Shown: piece by piece, positions 36,074 through 43,521 of the stretch
Position numbering within the stretch: the first letter of the stretch is position 1
How the letters are laid out: every line of letters begins with the position of its first letter
Source: Paracoccaceae bacterium
GTDB lineage: Bacteria > Pseudomonadota > Alphaproteobacteria > Rhodobacterales > Rhodobacteraceae
Assembly (NCBI GenBank): GCA_028875855.1
Contig: JAGWVA010000004.1
Location: 38,948 to 102,947 of the forward strand
DNA length: 64,000 nucleotides
Direction of reading: 5' to 3'
Translations under genes and position numbers: made by a program
Notes under the pieces: generated by a model
What the model was told of the DNA's origin: nothing
Databases searched by the model: none
The model's input: only the letters and a program-made list of their open reading frames with translations

Positions 36074-36675
36074 GCGATCTGGACCCGACCCGCACCGCCC
36101 TGCTGATCGTCGATCTGCAAAACGACTTCCTGCACCCGGACGGCGCCTATGGCCGCGGGGGGCAGGCCTCTGCCGCCATCGCCGCCTTGCCCGCGCGAGT
36201 CAGGCCCGTGGCCGATGCGCTGCGGGCGCGGGGCGGCTGGATCGTGTCGACCCAGTTCACGCTGGTGCCGGGGAAGGGGGGCGAGCCGATGATCTCGCCG
36301 CATCTCAAACGGTTGCGGCCGTTCCTGCGAAAGGGCGACTTTCAGCCCGGCGCCTGGGGGCACCAGCTGGTCGAGGTGCTCCAACCGGCGGATCTCTCGG
36401 TCGAAAAGGTCGCCTATTCGGCCTTTTACCAGACCCGGCTGGAATGGCTGTTGCGCAAGGCGGGGATCGACACGGTGATCCTCTGCGGCATCGTGACGAA
36501 CGGGGGCGTCGCCTCGACCCTGCGCGACGCGCATGTGCGCGACCTTCACACGATCCTTCTGACCGATGGCTGCGCGGCCTTCTCGGAGGCGGTGCACGAG
36601 ACGACCATCGCGAGCCTCTCCACCATCACCGAAACCGAGACCTGCGCCGGCATGGCGGCGCGGCTGGCATCATGA
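36070..36675 (+). CDS. Isochorismatase-fold protein lacking the catalytic cysteine
   Basis: A 201-residue isochorismatase-like hydrolase. Asp15 (LLIVDLQNDF) and Lys113 (VEKVAYSAF) occupy catalytic positions of the family, but the nucleophile Cys of the TN-x-C-V motif is replaced: the sequence is TNGGVASTLRDA, with Gly146 where amidases such as N-carbamoylsarcosine amidohydrolase or maleamate amidase have Cys. Cys138 (ILCGIVTN) is not at the normal position. True isochorismatases also lack the Cys, so a Cys-independent hydrolysis is possible. It overlaps HyuA by 4 bp and the flavoprotein by 4 bp. Confidence 0.8.
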   Translation: MSDLDPTRTALLIVDLQNDFLHPDGAYGRGGQASAAIAALPARVRPVADALRARGGWIVSTQFTLVPGKGGEPMISPHLKRLRPFLRKGDFQPGAWGHQLVEVLQPADLSVEKVAYSAFYQTRLEWLLRKAGIDTVILCGIVTNGGVASTLRDAHVRDLHTILLTDGCAAFSEAVHETTIASLSTITETETCAGMAARLAS

Positions 36676-38063
36676 GCCGGGTTCTGCCCCCGCCCGCGCG
36701 GTTCGACCTGACGGTGGGCACGGTCGTGATCGGCGCGGGCGCCTGCGGAATGGCGGCGGCGCTGAAGCTGGCCGATGCCGGGGCCGAGGCGCTGGTGCTG
36801 GAACGCGACCCCCGTCCCGCGGGCAGCACGGCGATGTCGTCAGGCTTCGTGCCCGCTGCCGGAACCGCGGCGCAGGCGGCGCAGGGGATCGCGGACAGCG
36901 CCGATCGGTTCCTGCACGACCTGACCGAAAAGACCCACGGGCTGGGCGACGCGCGGCTGGCGCGGCTGGCCAGCCGCACCATCGGGCCGGTGATCGACTG
37001 GCTGGGCGCGCGCCACGGCATTCCCTGGCAGGTGCTGGACGATTTCCTGTATCCCGGCCATTCGGTCCACCGGATGCATGCGGTGCCCGAACGCACGGGG
37101 CTTGGCCTCATCACCCGGCTGGGCGCGGCCGTCGAGGCGGCCGGGGTGCCGGTGGTCACCGGCGCGCAGGTCACCGCGCTTTACGCCGAAGGCGGCCGCG
37201 TCGCGGGCTGCGAGGTGACGCGCCCCGACGGGTCGGTCGAGCGGATCGGGGCGGGGGCGGTGATCCTGGCCTGCAACGGCTATGGCGGGAACCCCGATCT
37301 GGTGGCCCGCCACATTCCGCTGATGGCCGGGGCGCCCTATTACGGGCATGCGGGCAACCGGGGCGATGCGCTTCTGTGGGGGCAGGCACTCGGGGCGGCG
37401 GTGCAGCATCTTTCGGGCTGTCAGGGGCATGGCTCGCTGGCCCATCCGCATGGCATCCTGATCACCTGGGCGCTGATGACCGAGGGCGGCGTGCAGGTGA
37501 ACCGCGAGGGGCGGCGCTTTTCCAACGAGCATCGCGGCTATTCCGAACAGGCGGTGGACGTGCTGGCCCAGCCGGACGGTGTCGCCTGGGATATCTTCGA
37601 CGACCGCCTGCTGCGGCTGGCGCGGGGCTTTCCCGATTTTCAGGCCGCCGAGGCGGCGGGCGCGGTCCGCAGCGGGGCGGATGCCCGCGCGCTGGCGGCC
37701 GGGATCGGCGTGCCCGCCGAGGCGCTGGCCGAGACGCTGGAGACCTGCGCCGCGCTGGCTGCGGGGCAGGGCGTGGACCCCTTCGGACGGGATTTCACGA
37801 CGACGCCCGCGCTGAGCCCGCCGCTTCATGCAGTCCGCGTCACGGGGGCGCTCTTTCACACGCAGGGCGGTCTGGTGATCGACGATGCGGCGCGGGTCGT
37901 CCTGTCCGGCGGCGGCGCGATGGAGAACCTTTTTGCAGGTGGCGGCGCGGCCTGCGGCGTTTCCGGGCCTGAGATCGGGGGATATCTCTCGGGCAACGGC
38001 CTGCTGACGGCGCTCGCCTTCGGCGCGCTGGCGGGCGCGAACGCGGCGCGTCTGACCGCCTGA
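36672..38063 (+). CDS. FAD-dependent oxidoreductase, fumarate reductase/tricarballylate dehydrogenase-like
   Basis: A 463-residue flavoprotein of the FAD_binding_2 family (succinate dehydrogenase/fumarate reductase, 3-ketosteroid dehydrogenase, tricarballylate dehydrogenase TcuA). FAD-binding GAGACG at residues 20-25, then GSTAMSSGFVPAAGT and, at the C-terminus, FAGGGAACGVSGPEIGGYLSG. No signal peptide. These enzymes oxidise or reduce a C-C double bond next to a carbonyl or carboxyl group. It overlaps the preceding stop by 4 bp and is the last gene of the operon. The electron acceptor is unknown. Confidence 0.85.
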   Translation: MSRVLPPPARFDLTVGTVVIGAGACGMAAALKLADAGAEALVLERDPRPAGSTAMSSGFVPAAGTAAQAAQGIADSADRFLHDLTEKTHGLGDARLARLASRTIGPVIDWLGARHGIPWQVLDDFLYPGHSVHRMHAVPERTGLGLITRLGAAVEAAGVPVVTGAQVTALYAEGGRVAGCEVTRPDGSVERIGAGAVILACNGYGGNPDLVARHIPLMAGAPYYGHAGNRGDALLWGQALGAAVQHLSGCQGHGSLAHPHGILITWALMTEGGVQVNREGRRFSNEHRGYSEQAVDVLAQPDGVAWDIFDDRLLRLARGFPDFQAAEAAGAVRSGADARALAAGIGVPAEALAETLETCAALAAGQGVDPFGRDFTTTPALSPPLHAVRVTGALFHTQGGLVIDDAARVVLSGGGAMENLFAGGGAACGVSGPEIGGYLSGNGLLTALAFGALAGANAARLTA

Positions 38064-38428
38064 GGCGCAAGGCCGGGGGCGCGCCAGCGCGGCCCGCCCC
38101 CGCCGCCCGGTTTCCGACCGGGGCCAAGCGGGCCGGTTTTCCACCCGTTCGGGTCACCGGCGCCGCGAAACCCGAAAGCCTGATCCCACAGAGACCCGTT
38201 TTCGGCAGGGCCGGGGCGATTCATCCCCCGCGCGCGGCCTTTATTCCCCGGTCGCGGCAGAAGTCGCGCGCCGGTCGGCACGGTCTTCGTTTTGCACAGC
38301 CCTGTGCCCGTCGTGGCCCGGATTTCGGTGATGCTTGCGCGATGCCGCAAATCGAGGGCGGGGCGTAGCGTTTCCTCATGGCCCGGCAAGAGGTCGGGTC
38401 TCGAAACCACGCAACCCAGGAGATCAAA
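38064..38428 (+). other. Intergenic region upstream of the curlin genes
   Basis: A 365-bp gap holding the end of the catabolic operon and the promoter of the curli locus. A small dyad GCACAG-CC-CTGTGC lies at 38294-38307. No consensus -35/-10 pair is obvious, and I see no T-tailed terminator after the flavoprotein. The curlin ribosome binding site AGGAGA is at 38418-38423. Confidence 0.5.
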
Positions 38429-38788
38429 ATGAAAAAGGTTCTTATCGCCGCCGCCGCCCTCAGCCTGATGACCGCGGGTGCCGCGTTCGCGGGTGGCAAC
38501 ACCGCGATCGTCGATCAGGCGGGCATGTTCAACGGGCAAACCACGATGCAGTGGGGCCATGACAACGCGGCCGCGACCATTCAGCGCGACCTTGGCAACT
38601 CGTCCCTGACGGGGCAGATGGGCCGGGGCAACATGTCCATCACGACCCAGAGCGGTGCGTTCAACACCTCGCTGACCGGCCAGCTGGGCCACTACAACGG
38701 CGCCTCCACGACCCAGAGCAGCGTCGGCAACTTCTCCAGCACCTCGCAGATGGGCGTCGGCAACGTGTCGAATGTCTATCAGCACTAA
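38429..38788 (+). CDS. Curlin-repeat protein (CsgA/CsgB-like)
   Basis: A 119-residue secreted amyloid subunit candidate. Signal peptide residues 1-21 (MKKVLIAAAALSLMTAG, AFA-GG), then about four imperfect 22-residue units of the curlin type S-x5-Q-x-G-x2-N, for instance QSGAFNTSLTGQLGHYN, QMGRGNMSITTQSGAFN and QSSVGNFSSTSQMGVGN. Gln and Asn recur at the strand-end positions that stack in curli fibres. Strong ribosome binding site AGGAGA. The frame also has an upstream start at 38378 that would bury the signal sequence. Followed by a second curlin gene 78 bp downstream. Confidence 0.88.
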   Translation: MKKVLIAAAALSLMTAGAAFAGGNTAIVDQAGMFNGQTTMQWGHDNAAATIQRDLGNSSLTGQMGRGNMSITTQSGAFNTSLTGQLGHYNGASTTQSSVGNFSSTSQMGVGNVSNVYQH

Positions 38789-38866
38789 GCTGAACCTCTG
38801 GCGCGGGCGGCTGCATGGCGGCCGCCCGGCTGTCATTACCGATCAAGGCAAAAGGGGGAACCGGAC

Positions 38867-39247
38867 ATGACCGGCTATATCAGACTTTCCGCTTTGGCGC
38901 TGGCCTTGGCATCGCTGGCCGGCACGGCCTCGGCCGAGAACCTACAGACGACGATCCAGACGGGTGTTGCCAACCGGGCCATTACCGTTCAGGCGGGCAA
39001 GGGCAACATGGCCACGACCGTCCAGCACGGAACCGGCAATGGCGCGGCAACGACGCAAGCGGGCACGTTCAACGCGGCCACCACGGTTCAGGTCGGCTCT
39101 GGCCTCAACCATGCGACGACGCAGGTCGGCAACATGCAGTCCTCGACCAGCTTCCAGGCCACCACGAACGGCAAGAACGTCCTGTCCCGCACCGCCACCG
39201 GCGGCAATGCGATTACCTCGGCGACCATCTCGTTCTCGACCCAGTAG
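38867..39247 (+). CDS. Curlin-repeat protein (second subunit)
   Basis: A 126-residue protein. Signal peptide residues 1-23 (cleavage near TASA-ENL), followed by at least three curlin-type units with QTG, QAGKGN, QHGTGN, QAGTFN and QVGSGLN periodicity of about 20 residues. The C-terminal 40 residues (SFQATTNGKNVLS...SFSTQ) are less regular and Thr/Ser-rich. It probably pairs with the first curlin as nucleator and fibre subunits, but which is which cannot be decided here. A GGGGGAA site precedes the ATG. Confidence 0.85.
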   Translation: MTGYIRLSALALALASLAGTASAENLQTTIQTGVANRAITVQAGKGNMATTVQHGTGNGAATTQAGTFNAATTVQVGSGLNHATTQVGNMQSSTSFQATTNGKNVLSRTATGGNAITSATISFSTQ

Positions 39248-39283
39248 ACCGGCCGCACGGTCGCCCGTGCAGGAGGAACTGCC

Positions 39284-39694
39284 ATGATCCGCCACAGATC
39301 CCCGTTCAGGCGGAGAGGGCGCGAGAGACAGAGTCGGGGGGCCGGTGCCGCAGCCGCGATGTTTCTCGTGAGCCTTCTCGCCCTGTCCGGCGAAAAGGTT
39401 CACGCCATGTCGACCATGCACTGCGAAATCCGCTCGCGCCCGGTCAGCGGCGGTGTCGAACTGACCGGCGTGATCACCGCGTCGCGGGAATTGCGCGGCG
39501 ACTACCGGTTCTCTGTCGAATCCCACGGGGCGGGCGGAAGCTCCAACATCGTCCAGAGCGGCCTGTTCACCCTGCGCCCGAACGAGATGCGCCTTGTGGG
39601 GGCGGTCATGGTCAATTCGGGCAGCGGCAGCAGCTTCGTTGCCCGCCTGTACGTGCGCTCGGACGAGGGGGAGACCTGCGTCGCGCATAACTGA
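39284..39694 (+). CDS. csgH: Curli amyloid chaperone CsgH
   Basis: A 136-residue protein with a hydrophobic signal region (about 20-41, cleavage near KVHA-M) after an unusually long Arg-rich N-terminus, and a C-terminal CsgH domain (MHCEIRSRPVSGGVELTGV then LRGDYRFSVESHGAGGSSNI). Cys47 and Cys132 are well placed for a disulfide. CsgH is the alphaproteobacterial periplasmic chaperone that prevents premature curlin polymerisation, a counterpart of CsgC. AGGAGG is at the expected distance from ATG 39284, so the long N-terminus is probably genuine. No CsgG or CsgE/F is in the window. Confidence 0.85.
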   Translation: MIRHRSPFRRRGRERQSRGAGAAAAMFLVSLLALSGEKVHAMSTMHCEIRSRPVSGGVELTGVITASRELRGDYRFSVESHGAGGSSNIVQSGLFTLRPNEMRLVGAVMVNSGSGSSFVARLYVRSDEGETCVAHN

Positions 39695-39829
39695 GGCCGT
39701 CCGGATCGCCGCGCCGGTCCGGCATGCTTTCGGTGCCAGCTTGAGCAGGATCATTGCCGGAAGCGCAAATCCGCCGTTTCCTGAAGGTCGAGACGCAGAA
39801 ACCTGCCCACCTGCGAGAGACCTGGGGAC

Positions 39830-40984
39830 ATGCACAGCAACGGCTTGAAGCGGTCCGCCGTAGCGGCGGATCCCATCTACAGCGCTGCCTTCGACGGTGA
39901 TCTCTACCAAGAGGCGATGGCCATGATCGCCCAGGCCTTTCCGGGCGTGGTCGTGCTGGTCGTGGGGCAGGACAGCGGCCGGCTGGCCGGGAATTTCCTG
40001 CTTCACCGGGGCGGGCCTGCCGATCTGGCCCGGACCTTCCTGACCGAGATCGGCTTGCCCGGCGGCTGGTTGCCGTCCCAATGGCAGCAGGACATCGCCC
40101 ATGTCTATCATGACCACGACCTCGGGTCGGCGGCGGTCGCGGGGCCCGTCGGGCGGCTTCTGGCCGGCCGCGAGACCGGGGCCGATTGCCTGACCGGGGT
40201 GATCCTCAACCGGGTGGGCACGCGCCAGCTTGCGGTAGAGGTGCGCTATCCCCGCCACCGCGAGGGCGAACTGCGCGGCGCGATCCGGGATTATCTTCAG
40301 GCAGCGGTGCGGCATCTGACCTATGCGCTGCGGATTGCCGGGCTCAGGCGGCGGGTGGTGGAGATGGACCACCTGATGACGAGCGTTCTGGACCTGCTGC
40401 CGTTCGCGGCCTTCCTCATCGATGCCGACCGGCATGTCTTTCGCATGAACGCGCGCGCGGGTGCGCTGTTGGGAGAGCAGTCGGGCCTTGCGATGGCGCC
40501 CGACGGGGTGTTGCAGATCACCGATCCCGGCGCGGATGCGGGCTTTGTCGATCTGCTGGGCGCGTTGCGCAACAGCCCCAAGCAGAGGTTCGGCATCATG
40601 TCCGTGCCGACCTCGCCCGGGCACCCCAGCGACATCCTGTCGGTGCTGCGGCTGAACGGCGCGTCCTACGTCGATCTGGGGCCGCTGGGCGCGGTGGCCG
40701 ATGTCGGTCCGCGCTTTGCCGTCCTGTGCGAGAATTTCGCCATTCCGCTGGAACTGAGCCCCGACGTTCTCTGGCGCGTCTTCGGCCTGTCGTCGAAAGA
40801 GGCCGATCTCGCGCTGTCGCTCCTGGCCGGAGAATCGATCGGGGATCTCGCCGTGCGGCGGAAGATGTCCAAGGAGACGCTGCGCAATCAACTCGCCGCG
40901 GTGATGCGCAAGACGGAGACGGCCCGCCAGCAGGATCTGGTGGCCTTGTTGACGCGGCTGGCGACGGTGAACGCCGTGGCTTGA
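39830..40984 (+). CDS. LuxR-type transcriptional regulator, PAS-like N-terminus
   Basis: A 384-residue protein. The C-terminus has a LuxR-like helix-turn-helix (about residues 315-375: FGLSSKEADLALSLLAGESIGDLAVRRKMSKETLRNQLAAVMRKT). A central segment (about 180-260, LLPFAAFLIDADRHVFRMNARA) looks PAS-like, and the N-terminal 170 residues are an unassigned sensory region. By position between csgH and the barrel gene it is a candidate local regulator of the curli locus, playing the role CsgD has in enterobacteria, but it is not a CsgD homologue by sequence. It has its own 135-bp upstream region. Confidence 0.7.
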   Translation: MHSNGLKRSAVAADPIYSAAFDGDLYQEAMAMIAQAFPGVVVLVVGQDSGRLAGNFLLHRGGPADLARTFLTEIGLPGGWLPSQWQQDIAHVYHDHDLGSAAVAGPVGRLLAGRETGADCLTGVILNRVGTRQLAVEVRYPRHREGELRGAIRDYLQAAVRHLTYALRIAGLRRRVVEMDHLMTSVLDLLPFAAFLIDADRHVFRMNARAGALLGEQSGLAMAPDGVLQITDPGADAGFVDLLGALRNSPKQRFGIMSVPTSPGHPSDILSVLRLNGASYVDLGPLGAVADVGPRFAVLCENFAIPLELSPDVLWRVFGLSSKEADLALSLLAGESIGDLAVRRKMSKETLRNQLAAVMRKTETARQQDLVALLTRLATVNAVA

Positions 40985-41004
40985 GGGGAAGAAGGGATGG
41001 GAAA

Positions 41005-42345
41005 ATGTCACTGCAGGAAGCAAGGGAAGGCGCGGCCGCCTTGGTGGTGGCCGCGGCGGTCGCGTTAGACCTCGCGCCGGGGGCCGCCGCGGCGGCGGGG
41101 CCCATCCTCGGCTGGGGGGCGGCGGGCCAGACGATCATGACCGAAATGTCAAACGGGCCGGCCTTCGATGCCATACCCGATGCGGGAGGGGGCAAGGTGA
41201 CGCTTCGTCCCACGGGCGTCGGCGCGGGGATCGGGCTTGCGGCCGGGACCGACAGCGGCGGCTATGTCGAGCTTGATTTCGAGGGCTACGCCCTGTCGGA
41301 TTCCCGCAGCAGCGACAGCACCAGCGCGACCGCGGCCGGGGCCTTCGCGCTGACCTCGGGCACCGTGCCGCAGGGCACGATCAGCATCGACACGACGCCC
41401 TCCACGACGCCGCCGGGGGCGCAGGCGACGGTCAGTCTGACCGCCCCGAAGGCGGGGGGCGGGACGACGACGATCCTGAGCTACGCGTTTTCGCCCCAGA
41501 CGCCGGCGGGAAATGCGGTGACGCAGGTGTCCAGTTCGCCTACCGCGGACGGGCGCGCCGTCGTCGCGATCACGCTTCGGGGGGATACGCTGTCCTCGGT
41601 CGCCTACGGGCTGATCTACGGGACATCCGGCGTCTCGCTGACGGGGCTCGGGGGGGCGGCCGGAGCGACGCAGGTCCATACGACGCTGACCGACCGGGTG
41701 AGCGGGACGAACCAGTCGATCAACCTCGGACGCAAGATCGCGATGGGCGGCGGATGGGACGGAAGCCTGCGCGCGGGACTCGGGGCCTATCGCTCGAACC
41801 GGTCGATCGAGCAGACCGTCACCTACAGCTTTGCCGCGCCCAGCCCGACCATGCCCGGAGCGCCACCGGTGACCCTGTCGCATGTCGAGGGGTTGCGATC
41901 GACCTACGTCGCCCTGACCGTCGGCGGCGGGTTGCAGCGGGCGCTGACCGATGGCTGGGCCTTGACGATGTCGGCCGATGTGGGTCGCGCGCGCATGAGC
42001 GGGCGCTACAGTCAGGCGATGATCGTGACGGCGGATGCGGGGCAGACCCCAGCCACGGCCAACAGTTCCAGCCGGAGCTACGGTTCCATGGCCTGGGTCG
42101 GTCGCGCGCAGGTCGGCGTCAGCCGGGCCATCGCGCCGGGGCTCACGGTGTCGGTCGGGGTCTTCGCCTCGTATCTCTCGGCGGTGCCGACGGTGGTGAA
42201 CACCTCGGTCACGGCCACGCCCGTGAGCGCGGGGGCGACGACCGCCAGCCTGTCGGGCAGCGGCCAGCAGGTCTATAGCCGCGGCGTGGTCGAGCGCGCG
42301 CAGCTGACCGGCGGCGTGTCCTTCGGGCTGGTCTATCGCTTCTGA
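41005..42345 (+). CDS. Predicted outer-membrane beta-barrel protein
   Basis: A 446-residue protein that ends in a beta-barrel signature (alternating hydrophobic strands and the C-terminal LVYRF, with the final Phe typical of BAM substrates). An N-terminal hydrophobic stretch (AALVVAAAVALDLAPGAAAAA) resembles a signal peptide, but the first residues MSLQEAREG are acidic, so export is uncertain. The N-terminal 200 residues are Thr/Ser/Gly-rich, the C-terminal 240 residues look like an autotransporter-type or porin-like barrel. It starts 21 bp after the LuxR gene with GAAGGGATGG upstream. No relation to CsgG is visible. Confidence 0.65.
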   Translation: MSLQEAREGAAALVVAAAVALDLAPGAAAAAGPILGWGAAGQTIMTEMSNGPAFDAIPDAGGGKVTLRPTGVGAGIGLAAGTDSGGYVELDFEGYALSDSRSSDSTSATAAGAFALTSGTVPQGTISIDTTPSTTPPGAQATVSLTAPKAGGGTTTILSYAFSPQTPAGNAVTQVSSSPTADGRAVVAITLRGDTLSSVAYGLIYGTSGVSLTGLGGAAGATQVHTTLTDRVSGTNQSINLGRKIAMGGGWDGSLRAGLGAYRSNRSIEQTVTYSFAAPSPTMPGAPPVTLSHVEGLRSTYVALTVGGGLQRALTDGWALTMSADVGRARMSGRYSQAMIVTADAGQTPATANSSSRSYGSMAWVGRAQVGVSRAIAPGLTVSVGVFASYLSAVPTVVNTSVTATPVSAGATTASLSGSGQQVYSRGVVERAQLTGGVSFGLVYRF

Positions 42346-42353
42346 CGCGCGCC

Positions 42354-42623
42354 TCAGGCCCGCAGGCCAGCCCTCAGCCCCGCCCGCAGCCCGAGCGTGA
42401 GCCGGGTCACGGTGGGCAGCGGAAGGTGGAAATAGCCCGCGATGTCCCCGTCGGTCATCCCGAGGTCGATCAGGCACAGCAGCGCCTCGACCGGCATCGG
42501 GCCGAGACAGTCGGGATAATCCGGCTTCAGCCGTGCGGGCGTCCTGCGGGACAACCACCACGGCGGAAGCGGGCAGGTCTTGTCCGCCGACGCTGGTGCG
42601 ATCTGATCAAGGTGCTGATGCAT
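42354..42623 (-). CDS. Small protein with HTH-like segment
   Basis: An 89-residue basic protein. Residues 43-75 (PVEALLCLIDLGMTDGDIAGYFHLPLPTVTRL) look like a helix-turn-helix of the short DNA-binding type. The C-terminus contains a three-unit repeat LRAGLRAGLRA. A GGGAGAG precedes ATG 42623 at a good distance. It is convergent with the barrel gene, 8 bp between stops. No family is recognised; a transcriptional regulator is suggested by the HTH only. Confidence 0.6.
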   Translation of the reverse strand: MHQHLDQIAPASADKTCPLPPWWLSRRTPARLKPDYPDCLGPMPVEALLCLIDLGMTDGDIAGYFHLPLPTVTRLTLGLRAGLRAGLRA

Positions 42624-43066
42624 CCTGCTCTCCCTCGGTGGCTGATGGTGGCTGCGTTGTCACTTTAGGCAAGTGTGCCTCATTTCCGATGACCCTGCGC
42701 AACACTTTCGCGCCCATCCGGGTGATCGGCAGACCGGCGCCGGAACGCGCAGATGTGAAGCCGTGCGGTCGGCAAGGCTTTGCCGGCGCAAGGGCGGTCG
42801 GGGTCCTGGGCTGTGGATGGAGGGAAGGGGGGGGGTGCTGTCTGACGCCATACGCACCAGCCGCGGCAGACAGCACCCGGTTCCCGATCCGGACGGTGGG
42901 GATCTCGTCGGGGATGGGAGTGGACAGGTCCAACACCCGCCGGACATTGCCGGGAACACTTGGATGAAACAGAATATAACGACGAATCGCGATGACGACG
43001 CGCAAGAGGCCGGAAGATCGCGGCGCCGAAGCGAAACGGCGCCCGTCCGTTCAGGGGAGAATGCGG
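42624..43066. other. Intergenic region with strong inverted repeats, no gene seen
   Basis: A 443-bp gap between divergent starts. It holds a dyad AGGCA-N4-TGCCT (42667-42680) in the promoter area of the small HTH gene, a 6-bp hairpin CGGCAA/TTGCCG (42770-42785), and a perfect 12-bp inverted repeat, GGGTGCTGTCTG (42833-42844) and CAGACAGCACCC (42867-42878), with a 22-base loop. ORFs crossing it are not convincing. A structured small RNA or leader is possible. Confidence 0.4.
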
Positions 43067-43483
43067 ATGCCTGACATCTGCCGTGAGAGGGATTGGGTTG
43101 CCGTGGTCGAGCCCACGCGGGCGCGCATCGTGCGCGGGATCGGCGCCGATGGCCGACCTGTGCGCCCCGACCTTGCGCTGCGCGCGCGCCAGCCCAACCT
43201 GACCAGCGCGCTTGCGCAAGAGCCTCTGCCCGAGGGCGCGGGGGCGGCGGTCGAAGCCGACGAGGCCAGTTTCGCGGAGCATATCGCGACGCTGCTTGAC
43301 GCCCATCGCGTCGCCGGAGAGTTCGACCGCGTGCATGTCGTGGCGACCGGGCGGATGGCGCAGCTGGTCAAGCGCGCCATGCGCGGCCCCCTCGAGGCGA
43401 TGCTGGGGGCGAGCGTCGTCCTTGGTCTGATGGAGGGGGCGGTTGACCTCGGGATCGGGCAACTCTTGGGGCTTCTGGTGTAA
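43067..43483 (+). CDS. Host attachment protein family (eRF1-like fold)
   Basis: A 138-residue protein of the family annotated as required for attachment to host cells. The N-terminal WVAVVEPTRARIVRGIGADG gives the release-factor-like first strand/loop and the C-terminal half is helical. Family members have no settled biochemical role. ATG 43067 with GGGGAGA upstream is chosen over an ATG two codons upstream and one at 42992. Adjacent to Hsp20 in a convergent orientation. Confidence 0.72.
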   Translation: MPDICRERDWVAVVEPTRARIVRGIGADGRPVRPDLALRARQPNLTSALAQEPLPEGAGAAVEADEASFAEHIATLLDAHRVAGEFDRVHVVATGRMAQLVKRAMRGPLEAMLGASVVLGLMEGAVDLGIGQLLGLLV

Positions 43484-43521
43484 AGGGGGCCGCCGGTCGG
43501 GGCGGCCCGCGTTCGGGCCGG

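Noticed and set aside
36444..36671. Upstream extension of the flavoprotein frame
   Set aside because: It overlaps the isochorismatase-fold gene; the FAD-binding motif sits at the right distance from ATG 36672.
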